Assembly (NCBI GenBank): GCA_023392535.1
Contig: JAEVYY010000027.1
Location: forward strand, 1 to 64,000
Length of the DNA: 64,000 nucleotides
Source: Bacillota bacterium
GTDB taxonomy: Bacteria > Bacillota > Clostridia > Lachnospirales > Lachnospiraceae
Reading direction: 5' to 3'
Of this stretch, positions 6,711 through 14,620 are shown in pieces (position 1 is the first letter of the stretch; every line of letters starts with the position of its first letter). The notes under the pieces are model-generated. The model was not told the DNA's origin, ran no database searches, and saw only the letters and a list, made by a program, of their open reading frames with translations. Both the position numbers and the translations under genes were made by a program.

Positions 6711-8345
6711 TTATCCTTTGTATTTTAAATACTTTTCAAGTTTATTGATATCCCATGCATTGTCCTTAGCTGTCTCCACGCAACTGTTTACCACATCTGC
6801 ATCGTAGAGAATACCGCTATTTTCCTTTAGATGATGTAACGCATATTCGATTCCCATGGACGGTCTGTAAGGCCTATGGGCTGTGATCGCATCATAAACA
6901 TCAGCAACAGCTAGTATTTTTGCTTCGACAATAATCTCTTCTCCTTTCAAATTTCTTGGATATCCGCTTCCATCCAACCTTTCATGATGTTGAAAAGCTA
7001 TTTCTGCTATCGGTAAGGTAAAATTTATATTTTTCAAAATATCATATGTGCATTGCACATGCGTTTTCATAAATTCATACTCTATCTTTGTCAATTGATC
7101 CGGTTTCGTCAAAATTTCAAATGGAATGCTTATTTTACCAATATCATGCAGCATACCTGCAATAAAAATGGATTCAATTGTCTTTTTATCAAGGCCCATA
7201 TCAATTGCCATACCAGCAGCTAATACTGCCACTCTTTTTTGATGGTCTGCCGTATACAGATCTCGCTTTTTTATTAGACTACCAAGTGCAAATACTAACT
7301 TCCAAATCTGCGCCTTCTGATCTTTTAGTAATTCGTAGACGGATGTCTTATCTGTAACACAAATCATGATCTCATACTTATTCAAAGCTTTGCTTTGTAT
7401 ATAAAAATGCATATTTGTTCTCTTATCATAATAGGAATCTATAACTTCACAATTTCCACAATTTTTGGATAAGATGTGCTTTATGATATCACTTTTCATT
7501 AAATTATTATCTGGTATAGCGCCCTCTTGACTCAGTCTGTTAACGATGATCTGCATTTCCGGATTTATATCAACGATTGAATACTCATTGGACCTGTTTG
7601 TTTTTGAAAACGTTTCTTTCCTTAATAACAAAATACCCTGATTCGTGGCAGAAAATAAAAAACGATACCTCATCTCTCTGCAAGATAAATCACCACTTTT
7701 GATATCCAGATCATTGCTTGCAATACTAAGTTTCATTTTCAAGTCTGTGATTTCCTGCTGCGCACACTGCAGTTCTATTGAGTTTTGTAAGACTTCTTCC
7801 TTTAGTTTCTTAATTTGCAAATTTTTCTCGTTCATATCAAGAATAAAATCCGCTAAATTTTCTGCATGGAGAATTATCTCATTTAATTCTTCCTCACTGA
7901 TCACAGGGATAGTTTCTAGTAATTTAATAAGTTTTTTATCATCAATTCTTATTTCATCCGGTTTTTTTATAGTATCCTCGCTTATATATTCTTTCTTTAA
8001 ATATTGGAAAATGATCACATACGCAGTAGCCTTATTCTTCATTTTTATTGGAATCTGATGCATCTTAAATCCATAGGGACATGTATAAGTGGGGCTCTGT
8101 TTCTTATTTTTAGATGCACAAGCCTGAAATGCTCCATCATTTAATTTACCGTCAACCTTAGTACAGTATTTACAAAAAATCACTCCGTCCGATGTCGTAA
8201 GAATTGTACCTTCCGCATCACATAACGTGATCGGAATATGAAACTTTCTATACATTTGATTTATGTACTTATGAATCAAATTTATGTCAAGCATATCCTG
8301 CATTTGACCTGTTGACCTGCTCTTCTTCATTTGTCCTGCCCCCAT
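6711..8345 (-). CDS. PocR-domain HD-GYP c-di-GMP phosphodiesterase
   Basis: A 544-residue cytosolic protein. Residues ~15-125 match the PocR sensory domain: LDINLIHKYINQMYRKFHIP, then FCKYC, a later Cys in QAC and CPYGF, a cysteine pattern typical of PocR. A coiled coil (about 155-215) and a PAS-like section lead to a C-terminal HD-GYP domain with HDIGK (near 399) and HHERLDGSGYP (near 452), the metal-binding and GYP motifs expected of an active c-di-GMP hydrolase. PocR domains are thought to bind small hydrocarbon derivatives or metals. The start is uncertain: ATG 8345 has no Shine-Dalgarno, while the in-frame ATG five codons later follows GGGGG at 8 bases. Upstream partner of the chemoreceptor gene. 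Confidence 0.9.
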   Translation of the reverse strand: MGAGQMKKSRSTGQMQDMLDINLIHKYINQMYRKFHIPITLCDAEGTILTTSDGVIFCKYCTKVDGKLNDGAFQACASKNKKQSPTYTCPYGFKMHQIPIKMKNKATAYVIIFQYLKKEYISEDTIKKPDEIRIDDKKLIKLLETIPVISEEELNEIILHAENLADFILDMNEKNLQIKKLKEEVLQNSIELQCAQQEITDLKMKLSIASNDLDIKSGDLSCREMRYRFLFSATNQGILLLRKETFSKTNRSNEYSIVDINPEMQIIVNRLSQEGAIPDNNLMKSDIIKHILSKNCGNCEVIDSYYDKRTNMHFYIQSKALNKYEIMICVTDKTSVYELLKDQKAQIWKLVFALGSLIKKRDLYTADHQKRVAVLAAGMAIDMGLDKKTIESIFIAGMLHDIGKISIPFEILTKPDQLTKIEYEFMKTHVQCTYDILKNINFTLPIAEIAFQHHERLDGSGYPRNLKGEEIIVEAKILAVADVYDAITAHRPYRPSMGIEYALHHLKENSGILYDADVVNSCVETAKDNAWDINKLEKYLKYKG

Positions 8346-8402
8346 CTTAACGTAATTTTATCCATATTTTGAATTGATTACCATGTAAAAATTTTTCCAA
8401 TT

Positions 8403-8591
8403 CTAGGGGTCAAAAAATTTCGTCCATTCGATATTTAATAAGTTTCCAATGGCTTTTGCCTTATCTGGTCTTGGATTCGCACTATCATTTTCTATCATTC
8501 CAATGAATTGACGCGTGACCCCTATTTCTTTTGCTATTTTTTCCTGCGTCATTCCATACTTTTCACGTGCTTCTTTCAGCCATATTCTCAA
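8403..8591 (-). CDS. Minimal Xre-family HTH regulator
   Basis: A 62-residue protein that is almost entirely a helix-turn-helix domain: LKEAREKYGMTQEKIAKEIGVTRQFIGMIENDSANPRPDKAKAIGNLLNI. Such minimal Cro/Xre repressors of the YozG type act as dimers. It is divergent from another Xre gene, with four palindromic operator-like sites between them. It may bind these sites itself or compete with its neighbour. Confidence 0.85.
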   Translation of the reverse strand: MRIWLKEAREKYGMTQEKIAKEIGVTRQFIGMIENDSANPRPDKAKAIGNLLNIEWTKFFDP

Positions 8592-8639
8592 AAATAACCA
8601 CCTCTTTCAAAAAACAAATGTCATTTTTGCACACTTTTT

Positions 8640-8743
8640 GCAATTTCTTTTTGCTCTAATGTCATAATAGCAAATTCATTTTGCCATTTCAATAGAAAAA
8701 GCAATTTCTTTTTGCTTTCGTAGTAAAGGCAAATTTAACTTGC
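8640..8743. promoter_or_regulatory. Array of four GCAA-N7-TTGC operators
   Basis: Four 15-base dyads with the pattern GCAA-N7-TTGC lie at 8640-8654, 8670-8684, 8701-8715 and 8729-8743, with start-to-start distances of 30, 31 and 28 bases (about three helical turns). The first and third are identical. They fill the space between two divergent Xre genes, and the last overlaps the promoter of the plus-strand gene. An additional half-site TTTTTGC ends at 8630. The layout implies cooperative Xre binding along one DNA face. Confidence 0.75.
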
Positions 8744-8749
8744 TATAAT
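8741..8749 (+). promoter_or_regulatory. Extended -10 promoter of the plus-strand Xre gene
   Basis: TGCTATAAT forms an extended -10 element; no good -35 is present. Its TGC is the right end of operator four, so occupancy would block polymerase. Confidence 0.65.
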
Positions 8750-8771
8750 AGTTATAAAAGGAGTGTTGTTT

Positions 8772-9209
8772 ATGTTAGGTGAAAGACTAAAAGAAATAAG
8801 AGAGTTAAGAAATTTAACTCAAAATGATGTAGCTAACTTTCTGAAGGTAAAAAGACAAACTTACAGTGCCTATGAGCGAAACAAAAGTCTGCCTGATGCT
8901 AACACGCTATGCTTACTAGCTACTTATTTCGCGGTCACCGCAGATTATCTGCTTGATCTGGATATCGTTCAATATAAAGTTTGCGAACAACCTATAGAAT
9001 ACTATATTTCATTAGACGAGAAAGACAAACGCGAAATACGTCAGCAGGCAGAGCACATAAAAACCACACTAATGGGTATCATTGGTCTAGCCTATGATGG
9101 GCAGATTAAAAATGAACTGACTCTGCAAAAAGTGATACAGGCGCTTGATAACGGGTTGCAATTGGCCAAGAAAGAAGCAAAAGAAAAATACAAACAGAAT
9201 ATTTGGTAA
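8772..9209 (+). CDS. Xre-family HTH regulator with C-terminal helical domain
   Basis: A 145-residue protein. The N-terminal ~60 residues are an HTH_3 domain (LGERLKEIRELRNLTQNDVANFLKVKRQTYSAYERNKSLPDANTLCLLATYFAVTADYLLD). The charged helical C-terminus (about 85-145) likely mediates dimerisation. The frame is open from a GTG at 8763, but that codon overlaps the Shine-Dalgarno AAAAGGAG (8756-8763). The ATG at 8772 is 8 bases from it and is taken as the start. The operator array immediately upstream suggests autoregulation. Such proteins often repress themselves and a few nearby genes; no obvious toxin or phage partner is present. Confidence 0.85.
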   Translation: MLGERLKEIRELRNLTQNDVANFLKVKRQTYSAYERNKSLPDANTLCLLATYFAVTADYLLDLDIVQYKVCEQPIEYYISLDEKDKREIRQQAEHIKTTLMGIIGLAYDGQIKNELTLQKVIQALDNGLQLAKKEAKEKYKQNIW

Positions 9210-9212
9210 CAT

Positions 9213-9253
9213 CAAACAGGGGGAAAGCTTAAAACTGGCTTTCCCCCTGTTTG
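9213..9253. terminator. Strong hairpin between convergent xre and lrgB
   Basis: Fifteen-base arms CAAACAGGGGGAAAG (9213-9227) and complement (9239-9253) around an 11-base loop. There is no clear T-run on either side, but stability and position between convergent genes suggest a shared terminator. Confidence 0.65.
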
Positions 9254-9274
9254 GATACTTCGTTTTATGTTGTA

Positions 9275-9970
9275 TTAGGAAATAAGTCCCGCAAATATAG
9301 AAGCTCCTATAACTGTTAGCAGTCCTGTTATCACGATGGATAGACTGCTCATAGCTCCTTCAACTTCTCCCATTTCCATAGCTTTTACAGTTCCAATCGC
9401 ATGGGCTGCCGAACCTAATGCGATGCCTTTTGCAATCGGCTCTTTGATATGGAATACTTTGCAAACAACTTCAGCTATTACATTTCCCAATACTCCAGTA
9501 ATAATTATTGCCGTGGCAGTTATTGATACAATGCCACCCAGTTCTTCTGAGACACCGATTCCGATTGCTGTCGTAATTGATTTTGGCAATAGCGTGACAT
9601 ACTCTTGATGATTTAGTCTAAATAGCATGGATAGTAGAACAATACAAAAAAAATTTGTGAGTACTCCGGATAGCAAACCTGCTACAATTGCTTTTCTATT
9701 ATTCTTTAATAATTCCAATTGTTCATACAATGGAATCGCCAGACAAACCGTTGCCGGCGTCAATAGATACGTTAAGTATTTAGCGCTTGCATGATACGTC
9801 GCATAATCAACATGGAAGATCAATAACAACAGAATGACTGCCATGATTGAAATTAATAAAGGATTGCATATGGCAAGTTTACTTTTTTTCTTTAGATAGA
9901 CACCGAACTGATAGGACAAGATACTGACCAAAAGACCAAAAAAAATAGAATTATCTAAAAACTCTTTCAT
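9275..9970 (-). CDS. lrgB: LrgB/CidB-family membrane protein
   Basis: A 231-residue integral membrane protein with about six to seven membrane segments. Family signatures seen include LLTPATVCLAIPLYEQ near residues 68-83, LLPKSITTAIGIGVSEELGG and the late GIALGSAAHAIGTVKAMEMGEVEGAMSSL. LrgB works with the holin-like LrgA; the pair is linked to murein hydrolase control and, in several Firmicutes, to pyruvate or glycolate-type metabolite transport. It overlaps lrgA by 4 bases, so the two are translationally coupled. No LytSR two-component genes are in the window. Confidence 0.92.
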   Translation of the reverse strand: MKEFLDNSIFFGLLVSILSYQFGVYLKKKSKLAICNPLLISIMAVILLLLIFHVDYATYHASAKYLTYLLTPATVCLAIPLYEQLELLKNNRKAIVAGLLSGVLTNFFCIVLLSMLFRLNHQEYVTLLPKSITTAIGIGVSEELGGIVSITATAIIITGVLGNVIAEVVCKVFHIKEPIAKGIALGSAAHAIGTVKAMEMGEVEGAMSSLSIVITGLLTVIGASIFAGLIS

Positions 9971-10326
9971 CTGCTTCCCTTCTTTTCTCGCTCGATTACC
10001 ATCTGTGTAACCCGCCCAGAAAAAATCATTACTGCTACTGTGGATACTACCGTAATAATCATAAACGGGAAAAGAATGGGCTTAAGTAAATCCCAAGAGT
10101 TCAACAATTCAACAGCTGCCGGAATAAACATCATTGGCATAATTTCAATCATAAACTTACCGGTTTTTTGAACGGATTCCAATCGAATTTTCTTTGTCTT
10201 TAATGCAATCAGCATGATCAGAAGACCATAGACACTTGCCGGTATTGGCAAAGGGAGAAAATATTTTAATATTTCTCCCAAAAAAGAAACTAACAATATA
10301 ATTCCAAATTCTTTTATATATTTCAT
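9967..10326 (-). CDS. lrgA: LrgA/CidA-family holin-like protein
   Basis: A 119-residue protein with four membrane segments. It contains the signature LPLPIPASVYGLLIMLIALKTKKIRLESV and the region MFIPAAVELL. The open frame begins at 10380, but the ATG at 10326 is preceded by AAGGAGG at a good distance and gives the normal family length. LrgA/CidA oligomers resemble phage holins. First gene of a tight two-gene operon with lrgB. Confidence 0.92.
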   Translation of the reverse strand: MKYIKEFGIILLVSFLGEILKYFLPLPIPASVYGLLIMLIALKTKKIRLESVQKTGKFMIEIMPMMFIPAAVELLNSWDLLKPILFPFMIITVVSTVAVMIFSGRVTQMVIEREKKGSR

Positions 10327-10395
10327 ATGTTTCCTCCTTCGTAAAACTCTTGATGCGTAAATAACAACATATGAATACATAATATCACTGACAAC

Positions 10396-10788
10396 TTAAA
10401 ATGAACAGATACCATTATTTTTTACACAGATTTTATTCCACTCACAATCTTTACATATCTTTTCTCTCTTATGCACAGCGATAATATTTTTATAAATAAT
10501 ATCCTGAAAGTCCTTCCAATAGATGGAATCGCCTCTTTTTAACAAACAATATTGTAATACTTTATGATCATATTTATTTACCTTTTCTTGCTCAACACAT
10601 TTCTCATCTATAAAATTAGGACATTTATTACAGATTTCGTCTCCTTCGTTGATAATCGTAATACGAGGATTGATACTTAAAGATTCTAAAATATGATTCA
10701 TATTTTCTACAAATTCATTATTATAACCTTTTCCAGTAAAGAAATATAAACACATAGCATGATGAGCACGTAGGTTAAAGTCTGACAT
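10396..10788 (-). CDS. DUF1284 cysteine-rich protein
   Basis: A 130-residue soluble protein of the DUF1284 type, recognised from LRAHHAMCLYFFTGKGYNNEFVENM and a series of cysteine pairs (CNKCPNF, CVEQE, CKDCEWNKIC, late C) that could hold an Fe-S cluster or zinc. Function is unknown. It overlaps the 3' end of bioY by 14 bases in a different frame, which implies translational coupling and co-regulation with biotin uptake. An in-frame GTG four codons earlier is an alternative start. Confidence 0.8.
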   Translation of the reverse strand: MSDFNLRAHHAMCLYFFTGKGYNNEFVENMNHILESLSINPRITIINEGDEICNKCPNFIDEKCVEQEKVNKYDHKVLQYCLLKRGDSIYWKDFQDIIYKNIIAVHKREKICKDCEWNKICVKNNGICSF

Positions 10789-11335
10789 ATCTATTAACAC
10801 TCTTGACTATGATAATTGCAAGTGAAATTTTTATTAGATCTGGTATGATAAATGGGAAGACGCACCAGCCCAGTGTTGTTGCCAGACCTATGGGACCAGA
10901 TGTCTTGGCATATAGAAACATAAACCATATGGTTCCAAATGTATAGCAAAGAAACATACCAATGATCATAGCTGTTGCCATCACCCATGTCTTTTTACCT
11001 AACATTGTTGTAAACAGCCAATAGGTTAAAGTAATTAGAATAAACCCAAATAAATATCCTCCTGTCGAACCAAATAGAACACCGAATCCACCTGTAAAAC
11101 CAGCAAAGACCGGAACACCTATACTTCCAAATAAGATATAAACAAGAATCGCCAACGTGCCAAGTTTACCCCCCAGTACTCCAATAGTCATAAAAATAGC
11201 AAACGTCTGAAGTGTAAATGGTACGGCAGTCGGAATCGATATCCAGGAACAAATAGAAATCAACGCGATCGACATGGAAATATAGGTTAACTCCCTTGTA
11301 CTCATTTTTTGTCTTACATTTACCGTATCTAACAT
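10775..11335 (-). CDS. bioY: BioY, biotin-specific S component of an ECF transporter
   Basis: A 186-residue protein with six membrane segments and the BioY signatures VPFTLQTFAIFMTIGVLGGKLG, GVPVFAGFTGGFGVLFGSTGGYLFGF and a late WCVFPFIIPDLIKISLA. It captures biotin outside the cell and shares energising subunits; the EcfA1-EcfA2-EcfT set at 19.6-22.2 kb could be the motor. A BirA-type operator lies about 80 bases upstream. The DUF1284 gene overlaps its end. No bio synthesis genes are in the window, which suggests dependence on external biotin, though that cannot be settled here. Confidence 0.93.
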   Translation of the reverse strand: MLDTVNVRQKMSTRELTYISMSIALISICSWISIPTAVPFTLQTFAIFMTIGVLGGKLGTLAILVYILFGSIGVPVFAGFTGGFGVLFGSTGGYLFGFILITLTYWLFTTMLGKKTWVMATAMIIGMFLCYTFGTIWFMFLYAKTSGPIGLATTLGWCVFPFIIPDLIKISLAIIIVKSVNRYVRL

Positions 11336-11415
11336 AATATTCTCCTTAAGTAGTATTGATAATAGAAATATATAAATTACATTGTCTCCTAGTAAGTGTA
11401 AAACATCATGTTTTA

Positions 11416-11448
11416 AATGTCAACCTCTATCTTGTGTTGGTTTACATT
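11416..11448 (-). promoter_or_regulatory. BirA-type biotin operator upstream of bioY
   Basis: Ten-base arms AATGTCAACC (11416-11425) and GGTTTACATT (11439-11448) form a dyad with one mismatch and a 13-base spacer. It resembles the TTGTTAACC-N14/15-GGTTAACAA sites bound by the biotin protein ligase/repressor BirA in Firmicutes. Its place upstream of bioY supports the call. Confidence 0.65.
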
Positions 11449-11491
11449 TGTTTTCTTTATCTGAATTCTTTCTGCTCGTATTTTCATTGAT

Positions 11492-12427
11492 CTACTGTAA
11501 GAACATTTTAAGTCCATCCAACAAAGATGGGACCCAGACGGTATAATGCTCCTTTCCCTCATAAACTTTGTATGTAAGGTTCAACCCACTATAGTCTCTT
11601 GTCTTCATTTTTTCAACAAAGCTATCAATTGGTATCAGAAAATAATCCTCTTCCTCATCAGCACCAACAGTAAGATATACATTTGCATTTAATACATTTG
11701 TTCTTTTTCTATAATTTTCTTCCAATTCATCCAGCGTATATCCGCGCGTCCTCTCAAAAAGCACTGGGCTGGCAAGCACATAATTTTTAAAGATATCTTT
11801 CGTTACTCCATCACTTTGGAATAAACTGTAAAGCATGAAATATCCACCATAGGATGCTCCGCAAAAGGTCCTGTCACCACTGTCAATATGATAGTTACTC
11901 TCTACATACGGAATTATTCCGTTTACAATCATTGCAAGAAATTTATCTGCTCCATTTAGCAAATCCCTTTGGCGAATGGTATCAAAATCATAATCATCTG
12001 GATAGCCAATTCCAACTAATATGAATTCTCTTGTTTTTCGCGTCTGATAAAGATCCTTGATAGAGCCATAATCTTCCCGCCGCCAATAGCAATCCGTCAA
12101 ATAGACTACTGGATACGATATATTCTCATCATAATCATCCGGCAGGCACACATCTACAACAAACGTGTCATCAATATTATCAGGGTAAACAAATGTCTGT
12201 GTCCAAAGTTCCCGCTGCTGTGTCTCACCAATCTCCAGATTAACTTCATTAGAAGATTTCATTAAGACTTCTTCTGAACTTTTTTCTTCTGAACTTTCTT
12301 CTTCTGAAATAACTTCTTCCTCATTTACTACCTTTTTATTTACCTCACTTTTTTCCTTACTGCATCCCACTGTACCGAGGATAAACAGTATCATACATAA
12401 ACAAATAAAAAATTTTTTATCTTTCAT
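11492..12427 (-). CDS. Lipoprotein esterase (alpha/beta hydrolase, PF00756-like)
   Basis: A 311-residue secreted lipoprotein. A signal peptide ends in the lipobox LGTVGC with lipidated Cys22. A Glu/Ser-rich spacer (about 35-60, with EEESSEEKSSEE) leads to a putative-esterase domain resembling enterochelin esterase/Fes and feruloyl esterases. The nucleophile Ser192 lies in GASYGG; an acidic residue in GADEEEDYF and the late His in YEGKEHYTVW could complete the triad. Substrate is unknown; siderophore, acetyl-xylan or feruloyl ester hydrolysis are candidates. It stands alone, divergent from the hydrogenase-like gene. Confidence 0.85.
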   Translation of the reverse strand: MKDKKFFICLCMILFILGTVGCSKEKSEVNKKVVNEEEVISEEESSEEKSSEEVLMKSSNEVNLEIGETQQRELWTQTFVYPDNIDDTFVVDVCLPDDYDENISYPVVYLTDCYWRREDYGSIKDLYQTRKTREFILVGIGYPDDYDFDTIRQRDLLNGADKFLAMIVNGIIPYVESNYHIDSGDRTFCGASYGGYFMLYSLFQSDGVTKDIFKNYVLASPVLFERTRGYTLDELEENYRKRTNVLNANVYLTVGADEEEDYFLIPIDSFVEKMKTRDYSGLNLTYKVYEGKEHYTVWVPSLLDGLKMFLQ

Positions 12428-12633
12428 TTCTTCTCCCCCTTATGGTTTTTTCTTACATATCGAAGCATATCATTTATTTTTTTGCGAATCAAATGATTTT
12501 TTTTTAAAAGGTAGAATTTTTTATATACTTTATTAAATTATCTGTCATAATAAGGAAAGAGTATACAATAGACATCTATGGCACATCATATTACTCATAG
12601 TAATACTAGTAAAAACTATAGAAAGGATTTAAT

Positions 12634-13881
12634 TTGTCCATGAAAACATTTGAAGAATTGTATTATGAGGTGTTAGTCCGAACATTGAAAGAAAAGGATT
12701 CCTCATTTCTTGAAAAACTCGAGCTGTACGACACCCACCATCTTGACTGTCTCCTCTATCCGGAAAAACATCCGTTGGTGCTGCGAACAGGAGAATGCAG
12801 CTGTGAGGATCAAAATTGTGTGAAAGTATGTCCATTTCATGCCATCCATCCGGGTGAAGCCGGAGAACCTGTCATTGACGAAGACAAATGCACTGGTTGT
12901 GATATTTGTATTCAGGAGTGTCGCGCAAAAAATCTTACAGCCAGTAAAGATGTCATTCCAGCGCTTCGCGCAATGCGTTCTCACGAAGATCTAGTCTATG
13001 CCTTGGTGGCCCCAGCTTTTCTTGGACAATTCAGCAACGATGTTACACCCGGAAAGCTTCGTAATGCACTGAAAAAAGTGGGCTTTGATGGAATGATCGA
13101 AGTATCCCTTTTTGCTGACATACTAACTTTAAAGGAAGCATTGGAATTTGATAAAAATATAAAAACAGAACAAGATTATCAATTAACAAGCTGCTGTTGT
13201 CCCGTGTGGATCTCTATGATCCGCAAAATATACAAAGAATTAATTCCTCATGTTCCTCCTGCCGTATCTCCTATGATCGCATGCGGGCGTGCAGTGAAAG
13301 CGCTACATCCTAATGCTCTGACTGTTTTTATTGGACCCTGTCTGGCCAAAAAGGCAGAAGCTAAAGAAAAGGACATTGCTGATGCAGTTGATTATGTTCT
13401 GACTTTTCAGGAGATGCAAGATATCTTCCGTGTTATGGAAATTAATCCCGTTACGATGGATGAAAGTGAAAAAGATCATTCTTCTCGCGCAGGTCGAATT
13501 TATGCTCATACTGGTGGGGTCAGTGAAGCCGTAGTCTCTACCTTAGAAAAGCTTAAGCCGAATCGTACCATATCAGTCCACACGCAAAAAGCGGATGGAG
13601 TACCAGCATGTAAAACATTGATCCAGGATATTCTTTCTGGCAAGGTAGATGCCAACTTCTATGAAGGCATGGGATGTGTGGGTGGTTGTGTGGGAGGTCC
13701 AAAGGTCTTGATTCCGCATGAAGAAGGTAGAATTCATGTAGAAGAATATGGAGATACTGCCCCTTTCCAGACTCCTATTGACAACCCTTATGTAATCGAA
13801 TTGCTTCATCGATTAGGACTGGATACGATTGAGAGTCTTCTTGAAAAAAGTGAAATTTTTACAAGAAATTTCGGTGACTGA
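12634..13881 (+). CDS. [FeFe]-hydrogenase-like protein with two 4Fe-4S clusters
   Basis: A 415-residue protein. An N-terminal dicluster ferredoxin domain has Cys 55/57/62/66 and 86/89/92/96. The H-cluster domain has all four cluster cysteines: SCCCPVW (L1, around 187-191), GPCLAKKAEA (L2, Cys236) and EGMGCVGGCVGG (L3, Cys348 and Cys352). The usual Met of the L2 motif (MPC) is Gly here, and L3 ends GGP rather than GGG. It may therefore be a divergent (group C/D-like) hydrogenase or a sensory relative rather than a bulk H2 producer. Start: TTG 12634 is 6 bases from AAAGGA; ATG 12640 is the alternative (12 bases). No maturases or partner subunits adjacent. Confidence 0.88.
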   Translation: MSMKTFEELYYEVLVRTLKEKDSSFLEKLELYDTHHLDCLLYPEKHPLVLRTGECSCEDQNCVKVCPFHAIHPGEAGEPVIDEDKCTGCDICIQECRAKNLTASKDVIPALRAMRSHEDLVYALVAPAFLGQFSNDVTPGKLRNALKKVGFDGMIEVSLFADILTLKEALEFDKNIKTEQDYQLTSCCCPVWISMIRKIYKELIPHVPPAVSPMIACGRAVKALHPNALTVFIGPCLAKKAEAKEKDIADAVDYVLTFQEMQDIFRVMEINPVTMDESEKDHSSRAGRIYAHTGGVSEAVVSTLEKLKPNRTISVHTQKADGVPACKTLIQDILSGKVDANFYEGMGCVGGCVGGPKVLIPHEEGRIHVEEYGDTAPFQTPIDNPYVIELLHRLGLDTIESLLEKSEIFTRNFGD

Positions 13882-13887
13882 GTAAAA

Positions 13888-13938
13888 GAAAGCAGAAAGG
13901 TATTCACACCTTTGGAATGTGAATCTTTCTGCTTTTTC
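13888..13938. terminator. Bidirectional terminator after the hydrogenase-like gene
   Basis: A long hairpin with arms AAGCAGAAAG plus TATTCACA and their near complements, ending TTTCTGCTTTTT on the plus strand. It lies between the plus-strand hydrogenase-like gene and the convergent PII-like gene. Confidence 0.8.
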
Positions 13939-13951
13939 TTAACTTTTAAAT

Positions 13952-14620
13952 TTATTTATAGATACCATAAGTCTTGGCTACATCCTGAACATAAATAATA
14001 CCTTTTCCGGGTTCATCAATATTCATATTTTCTCGTATGGCAGATACGATAGCTCCAGTCCTATCTACTTCCGATAGTATAATTACAATTTCCTTCTCAG
14101 GCTCTACATCCATGGAGAATAATTTACTTGTTTCATGAATTCCGGAGCCTCTCCCATTCACTATCGTGCCTCCTTTGGCCCCCGCCGTAATTGCTGCTTC
14201 AATGACATCCTCCGCATTTCCTTTATCAACAATAATTGTTATTGATTGATACCTCATATTGTCTTCACCTCTTTCAATCTTCTGATCTTCACACTTACAT
14301 TTTCTTGTTCCCAAAGTAGCACAAATTGATGTCGTAAATGCAATGCCATGGTTGGGCTTGTCAAATTTATATTCAAGATTTAGTTTTTCCAGTACCCGAT
14401 ATGCTGTATCCGTATCTGTAACCATATATAAAATCTCTTTTCTGATATCAGATAGGCCTACATAATTCCATATACCACTATTGGCGGTTCCTCGGGCAAG
14501 CATCATAGTGCCACCGCAAACTCCGTACTTTTTTGCTGTTTTTAATATTTTGCTTCCCATTCCAAAATTCACTATCACACAAATCAGCTCCATACCCGAG
14601 AACTCTGTTTTATCTTGCAT
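13952..14620 (-). CDS. Tandem PII-like signalling protein
   Basis: A 222-residue protein with two PII-like ferredoxin folds in tandem. Half one runs from MELICVIVNFGMGSKILKTAKKYGVCGGTMMLARGT to KPNHGIAFTT. Half two runs from YQSITIIVDKGNAEDVIEAAITAGAKGGTIVNGRGSG to PGKGIIYVQDV. PII proteins sense nucleotides and 2-oxoglutarate and gate membrane transporters. Here the gene overlaps the 3' end of the DUF1538 membrane-protein gene by 11 bases, so it probably regulates that protein. Start ATG 14620 has AGGAGGA 10 bases upstream; an in-frame TTG at 14629 is too close to that site. A Cys-rich loop (CKCEDQK) links the halves. Confidence 0.82.
   Translation of the reverse strand: MQDKTEFSGMELICVIVNFGMGSKILKTAKKYGVCGGTMMLARGTANSGIWNYVGLSDIRKEILYMVTDTDTAYRVLEKLNLEYKFDKPNHGIAFTTSICATLGTRKCKCEDQKIERGEDNMRYQSITIIVDKGNAEDVIEAAITAGAKGGTIVNGRGSGIHETSKLFSMDVEPEKEIVIILSEVDRTGAIVSAIRENMNIDEPGKGIIYVQDVAKTYGIYK

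Noticed and set aside
8763..8771. GTG at 8763 as start of the plus-strand Xre gene
   Set aside because: It overlaps the Shine-Dalgarno AAAAGGAG; ATG 8772 is correctly spaced.
12428..12633. Rex-type redox operator upstream of the hydrogenase-like gene
   Set aside because: No TTGT-N8-ACAA dyad was found in the intergenic region.
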